DNA of 42,926 bases from Burkholderiaceae bacterium (GTDB lineage Bacteria; Pseudomonadota; Gammaproteobacteria; Burkholderiales; Burkholderiaceae_C): contig JAEUOY010000017.1 in assembly GCA_016790515.1 (NCBI GenBank), positions 1 through 42,926 on the forward strand. The letters run 5' to 3'. Below the pieces are notes generated by a model. That model saw only the letters and a list, made by a program, of their open reading frames with translations. It was not told the origin of the DNA and did not search any database. Shown piece after piece: positions 15,214 through 23,731 of the stretch (positions are counted from its first letter, which is position 1; each line of letters starts with the position of its first letter). The translations under genes and the position numbers were made by a program.

Positions 15214-16359
15214 ATGTCCCAAGCCCCCACCTCCGACGGCCGCCCTGACGAGGCGATTCCCACCGGCACTCCCACCGCCCCCGCCGGCGCTCCCTATGGC
15301 CTGAGCTACCCCTGCGGCGAGCCGCCGGCGCCCGGCACGGTGAGCGAGGTGGCGCCCGGCGTGCTGTGGCTGCGCATGCCGCTGCCGTTCGCGCTGAACC
15401 ACATCAACCTGTGGGCGGTGGCCGACGCGGACGAGCAGGGCCCCGGCTGGGCGATCGTCGACACCGGCACCAAGACGCCCGAGGTGGTGGCCGCCTGGCG
15501 CCAGCTGATCGCCGCCGACGGCCCGCTGGCCGCCACGCCGCAGGGGGCGCGAATCACCCGGGTGTTCTGCACCCACATGCACCCCGACCATGTCGGGATG
15601 GCCGGCTGGCTGACGCGCAAGTTCCAGATCCGGCTGTGGATGACGCGGCTCGAATACCTGACCTGCCGCACGCTGACCGCCGACACCGGCCGCGAGGCGC
15701 CCGACGACGCGATCCGCTTCTACCAGCAGGTGGGCTGGCCCGAGGAGGCGCTGGACGTCTACCGCACCCGCTTCGGCGGCTTCGGCAAGTACCTGCATGC
15801 GCTGCCCGACAGCTTCCGCCGCCTGAGCGACGGCCAGACGCTGCGCATCGGCGCCCACGACTGGCGGGTGATCGTCGGCCGCGGCCATTCGCCCGAACAT
15901 GCCTGCCTGCTGTGCGACGAACTCGGGGTGCTGATCTCGGGCGACCAGGTGCTGCCGCGAATTTCCAGCAACGTCAGCGTGCACCCGACCGAGCCCGACG
16001 CCGACCCGCTGGGCGACTGGATCGAATCGCTGGACCAGCTGCGGCGGACGCTGGGCGACCACCTGCTGGTGCTGCCGGCGCACGGCGAACCGTTCAAGGG
16101 CCTGCACGCCCGGCTGGACCGGCTGGCCCAGGGCCACCAGACCGGGCTGACCCGGCTGCGCCGCAGCCTGGCCGAATCGCCGAAGCGGGCGATCGACGTC
16201 TTCGGCGCGCTGTTCGCACGGCCGATCGGCGGCAAGGGCGACCTGCTGGGCATGGCCACCGGCGAGAGCCTGGCCCACATCAACTACCTGGTGGCGCGCG
16301 GCGAGGCGGTCTGCGAGACCGACGCCGACGGGGTTCGGCGCTACCGCATGAAGGTCTAG
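15214..16359 (+). CDS. MBL-fold metallohydrolase (glyoxalase II-like)
   Basis: A 381-residue metallo-beta-lactamase-fold hydrolase. The metal motif is THMHPDHVGM (HxHxDH, His121, His123, Asp125, His126). Further ligands are in GRGHSPEHAC and LISGDQVLP, and VLPAHGEPFKG near the C-terminus gives the last His. Proteins of this length with an extra C-terminal helical domain often act on thioesters or lactones, and some are annotated as hydroxyacylglutathione hydrolase-like. The start at 15214 (MSQAPTSDG) is chosen because upstream sequence overlaps the previous gene. It lies 58 bases after the alpha/beta hydrolase on the same strand, so a shared transcript is possible. Confidence 0.85.
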   Translation: MSQAPTSDGRPDEAIPTGTPTAPAGAPYGLSYPCGEPPAPGTVSEVAPGVLWLRMPLPFALNHINLWAVADADEQGPGWAIVDTGTKTPEVVAAWRQLIAADGPLAATPQGARITRVFCTHMHPDHVGMAGWLTRKFQIRLWMTRLEYLTCRTLTADTGREAPDDAIRFYQQVGWPEEALDVYRTRFGGFGKYLHALPDSFRRLSDGQTLRIGAHDWRVIVGRGHSPEHACLLCDELGVLISGDQVLPRISSNVSVHPTEPDADPLGDWIESLDQLRRTLGDHLLVLPAHGEPFKGLHARLDRLAQGHQTGLTRLRRSLAESPKRAIDVFGALFARPIGGKGDLLGMATGESLAHINYLVARGEAVCETDADGVRRYRMKV

Positions 16360-16365
16360 GCGCAT

Positions 16366-16406
16366 GGGCGGCGGAGATCCGGCCCCGCGCTGGATTCCTG
16401 CCGCCC
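16366..16406. terminator. Hairpin between convergent genes
   Basis: GGGCGGC (16366-16372) pairs with GCCGCCC (16400-16406), with a further partial inner stem around AGATCC/GGATT. It fills the 53-base gap between two convergent genes and may act in both directions. There is no T run. Confidence 0.35.
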
Positions 16407-16412
16407 GAGCGC

Positions 16413-17948
16413 CTAGCCGGTCGCCAGCACGCAGGAGGTCGACGGCTGCAGCGGGCAGGGCCCGACCCAGCGCAGGCGGCCGCCGCGGGTATCGGCCGGC
16501 AACGGCACCCGCCAGGTGACAGGTTGCGGCTGGCCGCCGATCGTGTCGGCCAGCGCGCGCCACAGTTCGCTGCCCGGGTCCTGCCACTCGACGCGGTAGT
16601 TGCCGTTGCGGCGCAGGCCGCGGCTGCGGATCACCAGTTCGCCGCCCTCGATCGTCGCGCCGGGCACGCTGGCCCAGGGCCGCGCCAGCGGCTCGCCGAC
16701 GAACAGGCCCTGGCCCGGCATCGCCACCGATTTCCAGTAGGCCTCGATCACCGTGGCGCCGCGCACGTAGTGGTCGATCAGCACCGAGGCCTGCGGGAAC
16801 TTGGAGGGGTGGTTGCAGGGCTCCTCGACCGTGCCGTAGCTGGCGGTGGCGCCGGCGGCCAGCCATTCGGTGACCGGCATCTGGCCCTTGCCCGTCGGCA
16901 GGTAGCCGCCGAACGAGGTCAGGTGGTCGGCCACCGCGCCGGGCAGGAAATGGTTGCTCGCCGCCTGCGTCGGCCTGGCCAGGCCGGTGAAGTAGAACAG
17001 CAGGCCGGTCTGGTTCACCAGTTCGCGCGCGCTGCCGGCGGCGCTGGCGTCCAGGTAGTGGAAGGCCGGGCCGGGCGCCTGCGACCACGCGGCATCCAGG
17101 TTCAGGTAGTCGGGGTAGCGCACGCTGCGCGCGGCGTCGCTGGTGCGCACGCCCCAGCCGGTGCCGGTGGGCGCGCTGCCGTCGGCCGCCAGTCCGCGCT
17201 CGATCAGCGCCTGCGCGGCTTCGAGGGTGGCCGCGCCCAGCATCATCGAGGGCCGGATGCGCAGGTCGGTCCAGGGCCGGGTGGTGTCGGTGTCGAAATA
17301 GGCCGAGGCCTGGGTTCGGCTGCAGCCGCCGCACATCGCCGGGTCGTAGCCGAAGGCCAGCGCGCTGGTCAGGCCCATCGCGCAGCGCGCGCCGGCCACC
17401 CGCGACGGCCGGGTCCAGGTGACCAGCGTGGCCTGGATGCCGGCCGGCAGCCGGGCGTCGAGGTCGGCCTTCAGCGGCGCGAAGTCGCTGTCGCCGATCT
17501 GGTCGCCGTCGGTCGGGATCGCGACGGCGAACAGGTTCGCTTCGGGGATGCCGCGGGCGCGCTGGTAGGCGCGGGCGATCGCCTCGCTGGTCGGGTCGCC
17601 CACGGCGTAGAGCACGGCCAGGTCGGCGGCGGCGAGGCCGGTGCGCGGCAGCTCGGGCGGTCGGGCCGGCGCCAGGCTGGCCGCCGCCGCGTTGCCGACC
17701 GGGGCCTCGGCGCCGACGAGGGCAGCCGCTGCCAGCCGTGGCGGCGGCGGGTCGACGGCCGGCGAGACGGCCGAAGGCAGCAAGGCCTGGCCGTCGGGTT
17801 CACCGACCGTCGTGACGGTTGCGGCGGGTGCGGACAGCGCCGACTCGGCCGGCGCGGTACCGCCGCCGCCACAGGCCACCAAGGCTGCGAGGACCAGCAA
17901 CATCGGTCCGAGTCTAGAGCGCCGGCCGGCGCTGAACCTGAGCTTCAT
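16413..17948 (-). CDS. TIGR03790-like lipoprotein
   Basis: A 511-residue predicted lipoprotein. The N-terminus MKLRFSAGRR leads into a hydrophobic segment and a lipobox LVAC (Cys26) followed by GGGG, so the mature protein should be lipid-anchored. After a low-complexity Ala/Pro linker (about 30-100) the body begins at DLAVLYAVGDPTSEAIARAY and RARGIPEANLFAVAIP. That pattern, together with later TRPSRVAG and the YPDYLNLDAAW region, matches what I recall of the uncharacterised TIGR03790 family. The C-terminal 80 residues look like an added beta domain (YRVEWQDPG). The frame extends 315 bases upstream, but the lipobox fixes the start at 17948. The function is unknown. It is divergent from an AraC-type gene. 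Confidence 0.68.
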   Translation of the reverse strand: MKLRFSAGRRSRLGPMLLVLAALVACGGGGTAPAESALSAPAATVTTVGEPDGQALLPSAVSPAVDPPPPRLAAAALVGAEAPVGNAAAASLAPARPPELPRTGLAAADLAVLYAVGDPTSEAIARAYQRARGIPEANLFAVAIPTDGDQIGDSDFAPLKADLDARLPAGIQATLVTWTRPSRVAGARCAMGLTSALAFGYDPAMCGGCSRTQASAYFDTDTTRPWTDLRIRPSMMLGAATLEAAQALIERGLAADGSAPTGTGWGVRTSDAARSVRYPDYLNLDAAWSQAPGPAFHYLDASAAGSARELVNQTGLLFYFTGLARPTQAASNHFLPGAVADHLTSFGGYLPTGKGQMPVTEWLAAGATASYGTVEEPCNHPSKFPQASVLIDHYVRGATVIEAYWKSVAMPGQGLFVGEPLARPWASVPGATIEGGELVIRSRGLRRNGNYRVEWQDPGSELWRALADTIGGQPQPVTWRVPLPADTRGGRLRWVGPCPLQPSTSCVLATG

Positions 17949-18036
17949 GCCGGGCTCTATCGGCGCCCGGCAGCCGGGCTGAAGGACCGGCGCATCGGCG
18001 GCGCCCGGCGCGCCGGCCTTGCGTAGGATGCCGCCC

Positions 18037-19131
18037 ATGGACAGGCCCCGGCTCGCTCCCCTTTCGATGCCGCCGCACGGGGTCGCCCACACGGTGGCCG
18101 TCACCCAGGTGCGGCAGATCCTTCTGGGCGTGCGCCGGCAGGGGCAGGATGTCGCGCCGCTGCTGCAGCGCGCCGGGATCCCACCCGCCTTGCTCGAATC
18201 GCCGCTGGCCCGGGTTTCGCTGGCGCAGTACGCGCTGCTGATCCGGGTGCTGCGCCGCCACACCCGCGACGAGCTGTGGGGCCTGTGCAGCCGGCCCTTG
18301 CGGGTCGGCAGCTTCGGCCAGTGCGCCGCTCAGTTGGTGCACTGCGGCACGCTGGAGCAGGCGCTGCGCCAGGGCTTCCGCCATTACCACGGGCTGATCG
18401 ACGACTTCGTTCCCCGCCTGTCGTTGCAGGGCGGCCTGGCCCGCGTGCAGATCGTTCGCCGTGCCGCGCCCGATGCACTGCTGGACTATGCCCAGAAGGC
18501 CTTCCTGCTGTTCAGCTTCGGACTGGCGTCGTGGCTGGTGGCGCGGCGGGTGCCGGTGCTGGCGGTGGACTACACCGCGACCGGACCGGGCAGCGACACC
18601 TCGCGCGTCTACCAGGCGCCGATCCGCCACGGCGCCCTGCACACCGGCTTTGCCTTCGAGGCCCACTGGCTGGCGCTGCCGGTGGTGCAGAACCCGCAGA
18701 GCCTGCGCGAGTTCCTGGCCCGCGCGCCTGCCAACCTGGTGATCCGCTATCGCGACACCGGCAGCGTGTCCGAGCGGCTGCGCCGGCTGCTCAGCCGGCG
18801 GCTGGAGGGCGAGCTGCCGTCGCTGCAGACCGCCAGCCAGTGGCTGGCGATGACGCCGCAGACGCTGCGCCGCCGCCTGGCCGAGGAAGGCCACGGCTAC
18901 CAGGCACTGAAGGATGCACTGCGCCGCGACACCGCGATAGCCTACCTGGCGCGGCCCGAGCTGACGCTGATCGAGATCGCCCGCCGCCTGGGCTTCTCCG
19001 AGCCCAGCACCTTCCACCGCGCGTTCAAGAAGTGGTGCGGCGTGGCGCCCGGCGAGTACCGGCAGACCCGGCTGGCCGCCCCGGCGCTGCGCCATACTGC
19101 GGCGCCCCGGCCTCCGCTTGCCGATCCATGA
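18037..19131 (+). CDS. AraC family regulator with arabinose-binding-like N-domain
   Basis: A 364-residue regulator of the OruR/ArgR-like AraC group. The N-terminal domain (about 20-210) resembles the Arabinose_bd type, with LWGLCSRPLRVGSFG and FRHYHGLIDDF. The C-terminal AraC HTH pair is at about 255-345: TASQWLAMTPQTLRRRLAEEG and ARRLGFSEPSTFHRAFKKW with its usual GxxPxxYR ending. Starts at TTG 18019, ATG 18028 and ATG 18037 are possible. I prefer 18037 because AGGA lies eight bases before it. The stop overlaps the start of the NYN-domain gene (ATGA), so regulator and NYN protein are translationally coupled. The target is unknown. Confidence 0.88.
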   Translation: MDRPRLAPLSMPPHGVAHTVAVTQVRQILLGVRRQGQDVAPLLQRAGIPPALLESPLARVSLAQYALLIRVLRRHTRDELWGLCSRPLRVGSFGQCAAQLVHCGTLEQALRQGFRHYHGLIDDFVPRLSLQGGLARVQIVRRAAPDALLDYAQKAFLLFSFGLASWLVARRVPVLAVDYTATGPGSDTSRVYQAPIRHGALHTGFAFEAHWLALPVVQNPQSLREFLARAPANLVIRYRDTGSVSERLRRLLSRRLEGELPSLQTASQWLAMTPQTLRRRLAEEGHGYQALKDALRRDTAIAYLARPELTLIEIARRLGFSEPSTFHRAFKKWCGVAPGEYRQTRLAAPALRHTAAPRPPLADP

Positions 19132-20444
19132 AGAGTGCCCTGTTCGTCGACGTCGACAATGTCTTCACCCAGTTGCGTGCGCTGCAGCCGGCGGCGGCCG
19201 AGCGCTTCGCGCGCCAGCCCGGCGAGTGGATCCGCTGGCTGAGCGGATCGCTGGAGATCCCCGGAGACCACCACGACGGCAGCGCCCGCCGGCGCCTGCT
19301 GGTGCGCCGCTGCTACCTGAACCCGAACTGGTACCAGGGTTACCGCTACGCCTTCCTGCGCGCCGGCTTCGAGATCGTCGACTGCCCGCCGGTCACCAGC
19401 CAGGGCAAGACCAGCACCGACATCCACATGGTGCTCGACATCGTCGACCTGCTGCAGCACGAGACCCGCTACGACGAGTTCATCGTGCTGTCTGCCGATG
19501 CCGACTTCACCCCGGTGCTGCGCAAGCTGCGCCGCCACGACCGCCGCACCTCGGTGCTGGCGATCGGCTTTCCGTCGGCGGCCTACCAGGCCTGCGCCGA
19601 CCTGCTGATCGACGAGCGGCTGTTCGTCGAGCAGGCGCTGGGGTTGGCCGCCGAGCCGGCCGAGGCCGCCGAGCGGCCGGTCGACGGTACGACGCTCGAC
19701 GCCACGACCGGCGACACCGGCGACACCGGCGGTAAGGCCGCAGCGCCGGCCGGCCGCCGTGCCAGTGCCGACGAGCTGGCGCAGATCGCCCACCTGATCG
19801 AGACGGCGGTGGCGCAGTCACCGGTGCCGGTGGCGGCCGGCGCGCTGGCGTCGCGCCTGCGCCAGGGCTTCGCACCGCTGCTCGACGACTGGTGCGGCCA
19901 CGGCAGCTTCAAGCCCTTCTTCCGCTCGCTGGGTCTGGGCCGCCTGCTATGGATCAGCGGCTCGGGCGGCCGCATTGCCGACCCGGCGCGCCATGCGGTG
20001 GAACCGCGCGAGGCCGGCGACGCTGGAGCGGCCGGCGAGACCGACGCCGCCTGGGGCCCCCACGCCGCGCTGCTGCCGCTGGCCCGCGAGATCAGCCAGC
20101 TGACCGGCGCGCCGCTGCTGCCGCCGCCGACCCTGCGCGCGGTGCTCGACGCGCTGTGCGCCGACCTGGCGACCCACCCCTACGAGCCGACCGAGACCGC
20201 CCGGCGCGTGCACGCGGCCTGTGCCGACGCCGGCCTCGAGGTGTCGCTGCGCGAGGTGGTGTTCATCCTGCGCGGCATGCAGCTCAACGGCCATGTCTTC
20301 GGTCGCGGCCAGGACGACCCACGCACGCTGACGCAGCGCCTGTACAGCCAGCTGCTGTTCCTCTGCCAGCGCGAGCAGATGGTGATCGACGAGGCGGCCA
20401 GGGCGCAGATCCGGCAGTGGATCGGCGCCGACCTGCTGGCCTGA
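19128..20444 (+). CDS. NYN domain protein with OST-HTH/LOTUS domain
   Basis: A 438-residue protein with an N-terminal NYN (PIN-like, LabA/DUF88-type) domain, residues 1-170. Acidic residues for a metal-dependent RNase site are Asp8 and Asp10 in LFVDVDN, Asp98 in KTSTDIHM, and Asp124 and Asp126 in LSADADFTP. A short linker with the repeat GDTGDT (196-201) leads to an OST-HTH/LOTUS-like domain (about 212-280: DELAQIAHLIETAVAQ and the GSFKPFFRSLGLGRLLW region). A third helical domain (about 310-436) could be a second, diverged module. Such proteins are predicted to bind or process RNA. It is translationally coupled to the AraC regulator and followed after three bases by a small gene. RNase activity is family inference. 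Confidence 0.82.
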   Translation: MKSALFVDVDNVFTQLRALQPAAAERFARQPGEWIRWLSGSLEIPGDHHDGSARRRLLVRRCYLNPNWYQGYRYAFLRAGFEIVDCPPVTSQGKTSTDIHMVLDIVDLLQHETRYDEFIVLSADADFTPVLRKLRRHDRRTSVLAIGFPSAAYQACADLLIDERLFVEQALGLAAEPAEAAERPVDGTTLDATTGDTGDTGGKAAAPAGRRASADELAQIAHLIETAVAQSPVPVAAGALASRLRQGFAPLLDDWCGHGSFKPFFRSLGLGRLLWISGSGGRIADPARHAVEPREAGDAGAAGETDAAWGPHAALLPLAREISQLTGAPLLPPPTLRAVLDALCADLATHPYEPTETARRVHAACADAGLEVSLREVVFILRGMQLNGHVFGRGQDDPRTLTQRLYSQLLFLCQREQMVIDEAARAQIRQWIGADLLA

Positions 20445-20447
20445 GAC

Positions 20448-20714
20448 ATGCCGCCGCCGCGCCGCCGCCTGCTGCAACGGCTGAAGGCCTGGTTCAGGCC
20501 GGCGCCGCCGCCGACCGCCGAGCGCCAGCAGGCCCAGGCGCTGATCCGCGCGGTCGACGCCGGCGGCCTGCCCTTGAATCCGGGGCGGGTCAACCAGATC
20601 GCGCGCCAGCTCGGGCTCGAGGTGTCGGCCCGGGCGCCGGTCGAACAGACCCTCGAACGGATCCGCGCGGCGCTGCGGCGCCCCGACCTGCCGATCGATC
20701 CGCCCGCCTCCTGA
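20448..20714 (+). CDS. Small conserved-looking protein of unknown function
   Basis: An 88-residue protein starting three bases after the stop of the NYN gene. It has a basic, proline-rich N-terminus (PPPRRRLLQRLKAWFRPAPPP) split around a Trp, then a compact helical part (about 24-85) containing VDAGGLPLNPGRVNQIARQLGLEVS and ending in PDLPIDPP. There is no signal peptide, membrane helix or Cys. The spacing implies cotranscription with the AraC-NYN pair. I do not recognise a named family. Codon usage matches the neighbours, so it is probably a real gene. Confidence 0.65.
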   Translation: MPPPRRRLLQRLKAWFRPAPPPTAERQQAQALIRAVDAGGLPLNPGRVNQIARQLGLEVSARAPVEQTLERIRAALRRPDLPIDPPAS

Positions 20715-20736
20715 CAAACCCTGGCTGAGCAGTTTG

Positions 20737-20767
20737 GCCAATGCCGGCGCGCGGCCTGGCCATTGGC
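20737..20767. promoter_or_regulatory. Inverted repeat before the beta-oxidation operon
   Basis: GCCAATG (20737-20743) and CATTGGC (20761-20767) form a perfect 7-base inverted repeat with a 17-base spacer, 50 bases before the first gene of the operon. It could be an operator for a local fatty-acid-type repressor, or a weak hairpin ending the previous transcript. There is no proof of either. Confidence 0.35.
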
Positions 20768-20816
20768 ATCCGGCCGCGCCGGGCGCACGCTATGGCCTGC
20801 AGTTCACGGGCAGCGC

Positions 20817-21629
20817 ATGAGCTTCGACTTTTCCGACCTTCACGTCTTCGTCAGCGGCGGCAGCAGCGGCATCAACCTGGGCATCGCCGAGGCCTTTGCC
20901 GGGGCAGGCGCCCGCCTCTCGCTGATGAGCCGCTCGGCCGGCAAGGTCGAGGCCGCCGCGGCACGGCTGCGCGGGCTGGGCGCCGAAGCGGCGGGCTACA
21001 GCGCCGACGTGCGCCAGCCCGACGCGGTGCAGGCCGCGCTGGCCGCCGCGCACACGCGCTTCGGCGACATCGACGTGCTGGTCTCGGGCGCGGCGGGCAA
21101 TTTCCTCGCCACCGCGCTGGGCATGTCGCCGAACGGCTTCAAGACCGTCGTCGACATCGACCTGCTCGGCAGCTTCAACGTGCTGCGCCTGTCGCACCCG
21201 TTCCTGCGCAAGCCGGGCGCCTGCCTGATCAGCCTGTCGGCCAGCCAGGCCTTCGTGCCGACGCCGTTCCAGGCGCATGTCTGCGCCGCCAAGTCCGGCG
21301 TCGACATGCTGACCCGGGTGCTGGCGCTGGAATGGGGCCCGGAGGGCATCCGCATCAACAGCATCGTGCCCGGCCCGGTGGCCGACACCGAGGGACTGAG
21401 CCGGCTGGCGCCGACGCCCGAGACGCTGGAGGCGATGGCCCGGCGCGTGCCGCTGCGCCGGCTGGGCAGCCGCGCAGACATCGCCAACCTGGCGATGGTG
21501 CTGGCCTCGCCGCTGGGCGAATGGATCACCGGCGCGGTGATCCCGGTCGACGGCGGCATCTCGCTGACCGGGCCGCGCGACTTCGCGGCTGCCGCCGAAG
21601 CCGCCGCTGCCGGCCGGAGCGCCGCATGA
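20817..21629 (+). CDS. SDR oxidoreductase, 2,4-dienoyl-CoA reductase-like
   Basis: A 270-residue short-chain dehydrogenase. The nucleotide motif is SGGSSGINLG (13-22) and the NNAG equivalent is SGAAGNFLA (90-98). Instead of YxxxK it has AHVCAAKSGVDMLTR (Lys159, Val at the Tyr position), followed by LEWGPEGIRINSIVPGPVADTEGL in segments. This arrangement is that of eukaryotic DECR1/DECR2 2,4-dienoyl-CoA reductases, which use a different Tyr. GNFLATALGMSPNGFKTVVDID also resembles DECR. It therefore probably reduces 2,4-dienoyl-CoA formed from unsaturated acyl chains. It is the first gene of an eight-gene operon and overlaps the thioesterase start by four bases. Confidence 0.82.
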   Translation: MSFDFSDLHVFVSGGSSGINLGIAEAFAGAGARLSLMSRSAGKVEAAAARLRGLGAEAAGYSADVRQPDAVQAALAAAHTRFGDIDVLVSGAAGNFLATALGMSPNGFKTVVDIDLLGSFNVLRLSHPFLRKPGACLISLSASQAFVPTPFQAHVCAAKSGVDMLTRVLALEWGPEGIRINSIVPGPVADTEGLSRLAPTPETLEAMARRVPLRRLGSRADIANLAMVLASPLGEWITGAVIPVDGGISLTGPRDFAAAAEAAAAGRSAA

Positions 21630-22063
21630 CGACCGCTTCGCCCGGCGTCGAATCGCCGCACGACGGCCGCGCCCGCCGCATCCCGTTCCTGCAGACGATC
21701 GGCGCGCAACTGACCCGCGAGGCCGCCGGTGTCGCCGTCGTGCAGCTGGACCTGCGGCCCGACCTGCTGAACAACCACGGCGGCGGCCACGGCGGCGTCG
21801 TGATGAGCCTGCTCGACAGCGCGATGGCCAACGCGGCGCTGAGCAAGATCGACTACCGCCGCGAGGTCGTGACGATCGACATGCACATCGCCTTCATGAA
21901 GCCCGCCACCGGCCGGCTGACGGCCACCGGCCGCGCCATGGGCGGCGGCCGCAAGGTCTGCTTCTGCGAGGCCGAGATCGTCGACGAAGCCGGCGAGGTG
22001 ACCGCCAGGTCCATGGGCACCTTCCGTTACCGCGTGCCGGGCCCCTCGCTGGCCGGCGAATGA
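21626..22063 (+). CDS. PaaI-type hotdog thioesterase
   Basis: A 145-residue hotdog-fold protein of the PaaI/YdiI group, which hydrolyses acyl-CoA thioesters. The active-site segment is NNHGGGHGGVVMSLLDSAM, with the HGG motif and a downstream acidic residue. TIDMHIAFMKPATG and the C-terminal RSMGTFRYR are typical. The start overlaps the SDR stop as ATGA, so translation is coupled. It may release CoA from stalled intermediates of the pathway; its specificity is unknown. Confidence 0.85.
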   Translation: MTTASPGVESPHDGRARRIPFLQTIGAQLTREAAGVAVVQLDLRPDLLNNHGGGHGGVVMSLLDSAMANAALSKIDYRREVVTIDMHIAFMKPATGRLTATGRAMGGGRKVCFCEAEIVDEAGEVTARSMGTFRYRVPGPSLAGE

Positions 22064-22097
22064 CGCGCCCGAGACCATCGCCAACCAGGAGACATCG

Positions 22098-23288
22098 ATG
22101 ACACAGGCCGTACACGTGGTCGGCGTGGGCATGATCCCGTTCACCAAGCCCGGGGCCAGCGAGTCCTACGACCGGATGGGCGCCAAGGCGGCCCGGCTGG
22201 CGCTGGACGACGCCGGCATCGCCTACGACCAGGTCGAGCAGGCCTATGTCGGCTACGTGTTCGGCGACTCCACCGCCGGCCAGGCCGCGCTGTACGGCGT
22301 GGGCTTGAGCGGCATCCCGATCGTCAACGTCAACAACAACTGCTCGACCGGATCGACCGCACTGTTCCTGGCCCGCCAGGCGGTGGCCTCGGGCGCCGCC
22401 GACTGCGTGCTGGCGCTGGGCTTCGAGCAGATGGTGCCCGGCCCGCTGAAGGGCACCTGGACCGACCGGCCGTCGCCGCTGGCGCGCTTCATCGAGACGA
22501 TGACCGAGGACCAGGGGTGGGAGCCCAGCGCACCGCGGGCAGCGCAGTTCTTCGGCGGCGCGGCGCGCGACTACATCAAGGAATTCGGCATCGCGCCCAG
22601 CACCTTCGCCCGCATCTCGGTCAAGGCGCGCCAGCATGCGGCGCGCAACCCGCTGGCGGTGTTCCGCCAGACCGTCACGCTCGACGAGGTGCTGGCCGCG
22701 CCGACGGTGTTCGACCCGCTGACCCGGCTGCAATGCTGCCCGCCGACCTGCGGCGCCGCCGCGGCGATCGTCTGCAGCGAGGGCTTCGCGCGCCGCCACG
22801 GGCTGGACCGCCGCGTGCGCATTGCCGCGCAGGCGATGACCACCGACGGCGAATCGACCTTCGCCGGCCACGACATGCGCAAGCTGGTCGGCGCCGACAT
22901 GGCCCGCGCCGCGTCGGCCAAGGTCTACGCCGCCGCGGGCATCGGCCCGGAGGACGTCGACGTCGTCGAGCTGCACGACTGCTTCACCGCCAACGAGCTG
23001 ATCACCTACGAGGCACTGGGCCTGACGCCCGAGGGCACGGCCGAGAAGTTCATCCTCGACGGCGACAACACCTATGGCGGGCGGGTCGTCACCAATCCGT
23101 CCGGCGGGCTGCTCAGCAAGGGCCACCCGCTGGGCGCGACCGGGCTGGCACAGTGCGCCGAGCTGACCTGGCAGCTGCGCGGCCAGGCCGACCAGCGCCA
23201 GGTCGACGGCGCCCGGCTGGCGCTGCAGCACAACCTCGGTCTCGGCGGCGCCTGCGTCGTGACCCTCTATCAGAAAGTCGACGCATGA
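22098..23288 (+). CDS. SCPx-type thiolase / lipid-transfer protein
   Basis: A 396-residue thiolase closely resembling the thiolase domain of mammalian SCPx. The nucleophile is Cys82 in NNNCSTGSTAL. The HDCF motif (His293-Asp294-Cys295) is in VVELHDCFTANELITYEALG, and SKGHPLGATGLAQCAEL carries His343. The C-terminus LQHNLGLGGACVVTLY is the SCPx form. The fused SCP2 sterol-carrier domain of the animal protein is absent. In mammals SCPx cleaves 3-oxoacyl-CoAs of branched and bile-acid side chains, so a similar bulky substrate is plausible here. AGGAG precedes the ATG by six bases. The stop overlaps the next start (ATGA). Confidence 0.9.
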   Translation: MTQAVHVVGVGMIPFTKPGASESYDRMGAKAARLALDDAGIAYDQVEQAYVGYVFGDSTAGQAALYGVGLSGIPIVNVNNNCSTGSTALFLARQAVASGAADCVLALGFEQMVPGPLKGTWTDRPSPLARFIETMTEDQGWEPSAPRAAQFFGGAARDYIKEFGIAPSTFARISVKARQHAARNPLAVFRQTVTLDEVLAAPTVFDPLTRLQCCPPTCGAAAAIVCSEGFARRHGLDRRVRIAAQAMTTDGESTFAGHDMRKLVGADMARAASAKVYAAAGIGPEDVDVVELHDCFTANELITYEALGLTPEGTAEKFILDGDNTYGGRVVTNPSGGLLSKGHPLGATGLAQCAELTWQLRGQADQRQVDGARLALQHNLGLGGACVVTLYQKVDA

Positions 23289-23731
23289 CCCTCGACACCC
23301 GCTACATCGGCCACCGCCTCGAGCCCTATACCGCCGACGTCGAGAAGGGCCGGCTGAAGTTCTTCGCCAAGGCGATCGGCCAGGCCGACCCGGTCTACAC
23401 CGACGAAGCCGCCGCCCGCGCCGCCGGGCACCCGGCGCTGCCGGTGCCGCCGACCTTTTTGTTCTGCCTCGAGATGGAGTCGCCCAACCCCGGCGCCTTG
23501 CGCGAGCTGCTGAAGCTGCCGCTGCCCAAGGTGCTGCACGGCGAACAGCGTTTCACTTATCACGCGATGGCCTATGCCGGCGACACGCTGCGCTTCGAGC
23601 AGCGCATCGCCGACATCTACGCGAAGAAGGGCGGCCTGCTCGAATTCGTCGTCCGCGAGACCCGCGTGACCAACCAGCACGGCGCGCATGTCGCCGATCT
23701 TCAGGGCATCACGGTGGTGCGACATGGTTGA
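23285..23731 (+). CDS. MaoC-like dehydratase, N-terminal-type (non-catalytic) subunit
   Basis: A 148-residue single-hotdog protein of the MaoC_dehydrat_N type (FAS1-like dehydratase domain). The segment FFAKAIGQADPVYTDEAAAR lacks the Asp-His catalytic pair found in true (R)-hydratases. The rest (LPVPPTFLFCLEMES, LHGEQRFTYHAMAYAGDTL) is typical of the partner subunit. It overlaps the next gene, which has the catalytic residues, by eight bases. I infer a heteromeric enoyl-CoA hydratase like HadAB or ChsH1/ChsH2, with this chain contributing substrate binding. Confidence 0.82.
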   Translation: MTLDTRYIGHRLEPYTADVEKGRLKFFAKAIGQADPVYTDEAAARAAGHPALPVPPTFLFCLEMESPNPGALRELLKLPLPKVLHGEQRFTYHAMAYAGDTLRFEQRIADIYAKKGGLLEFVVRETRVTNQHGAHVADLQGITVVRHG

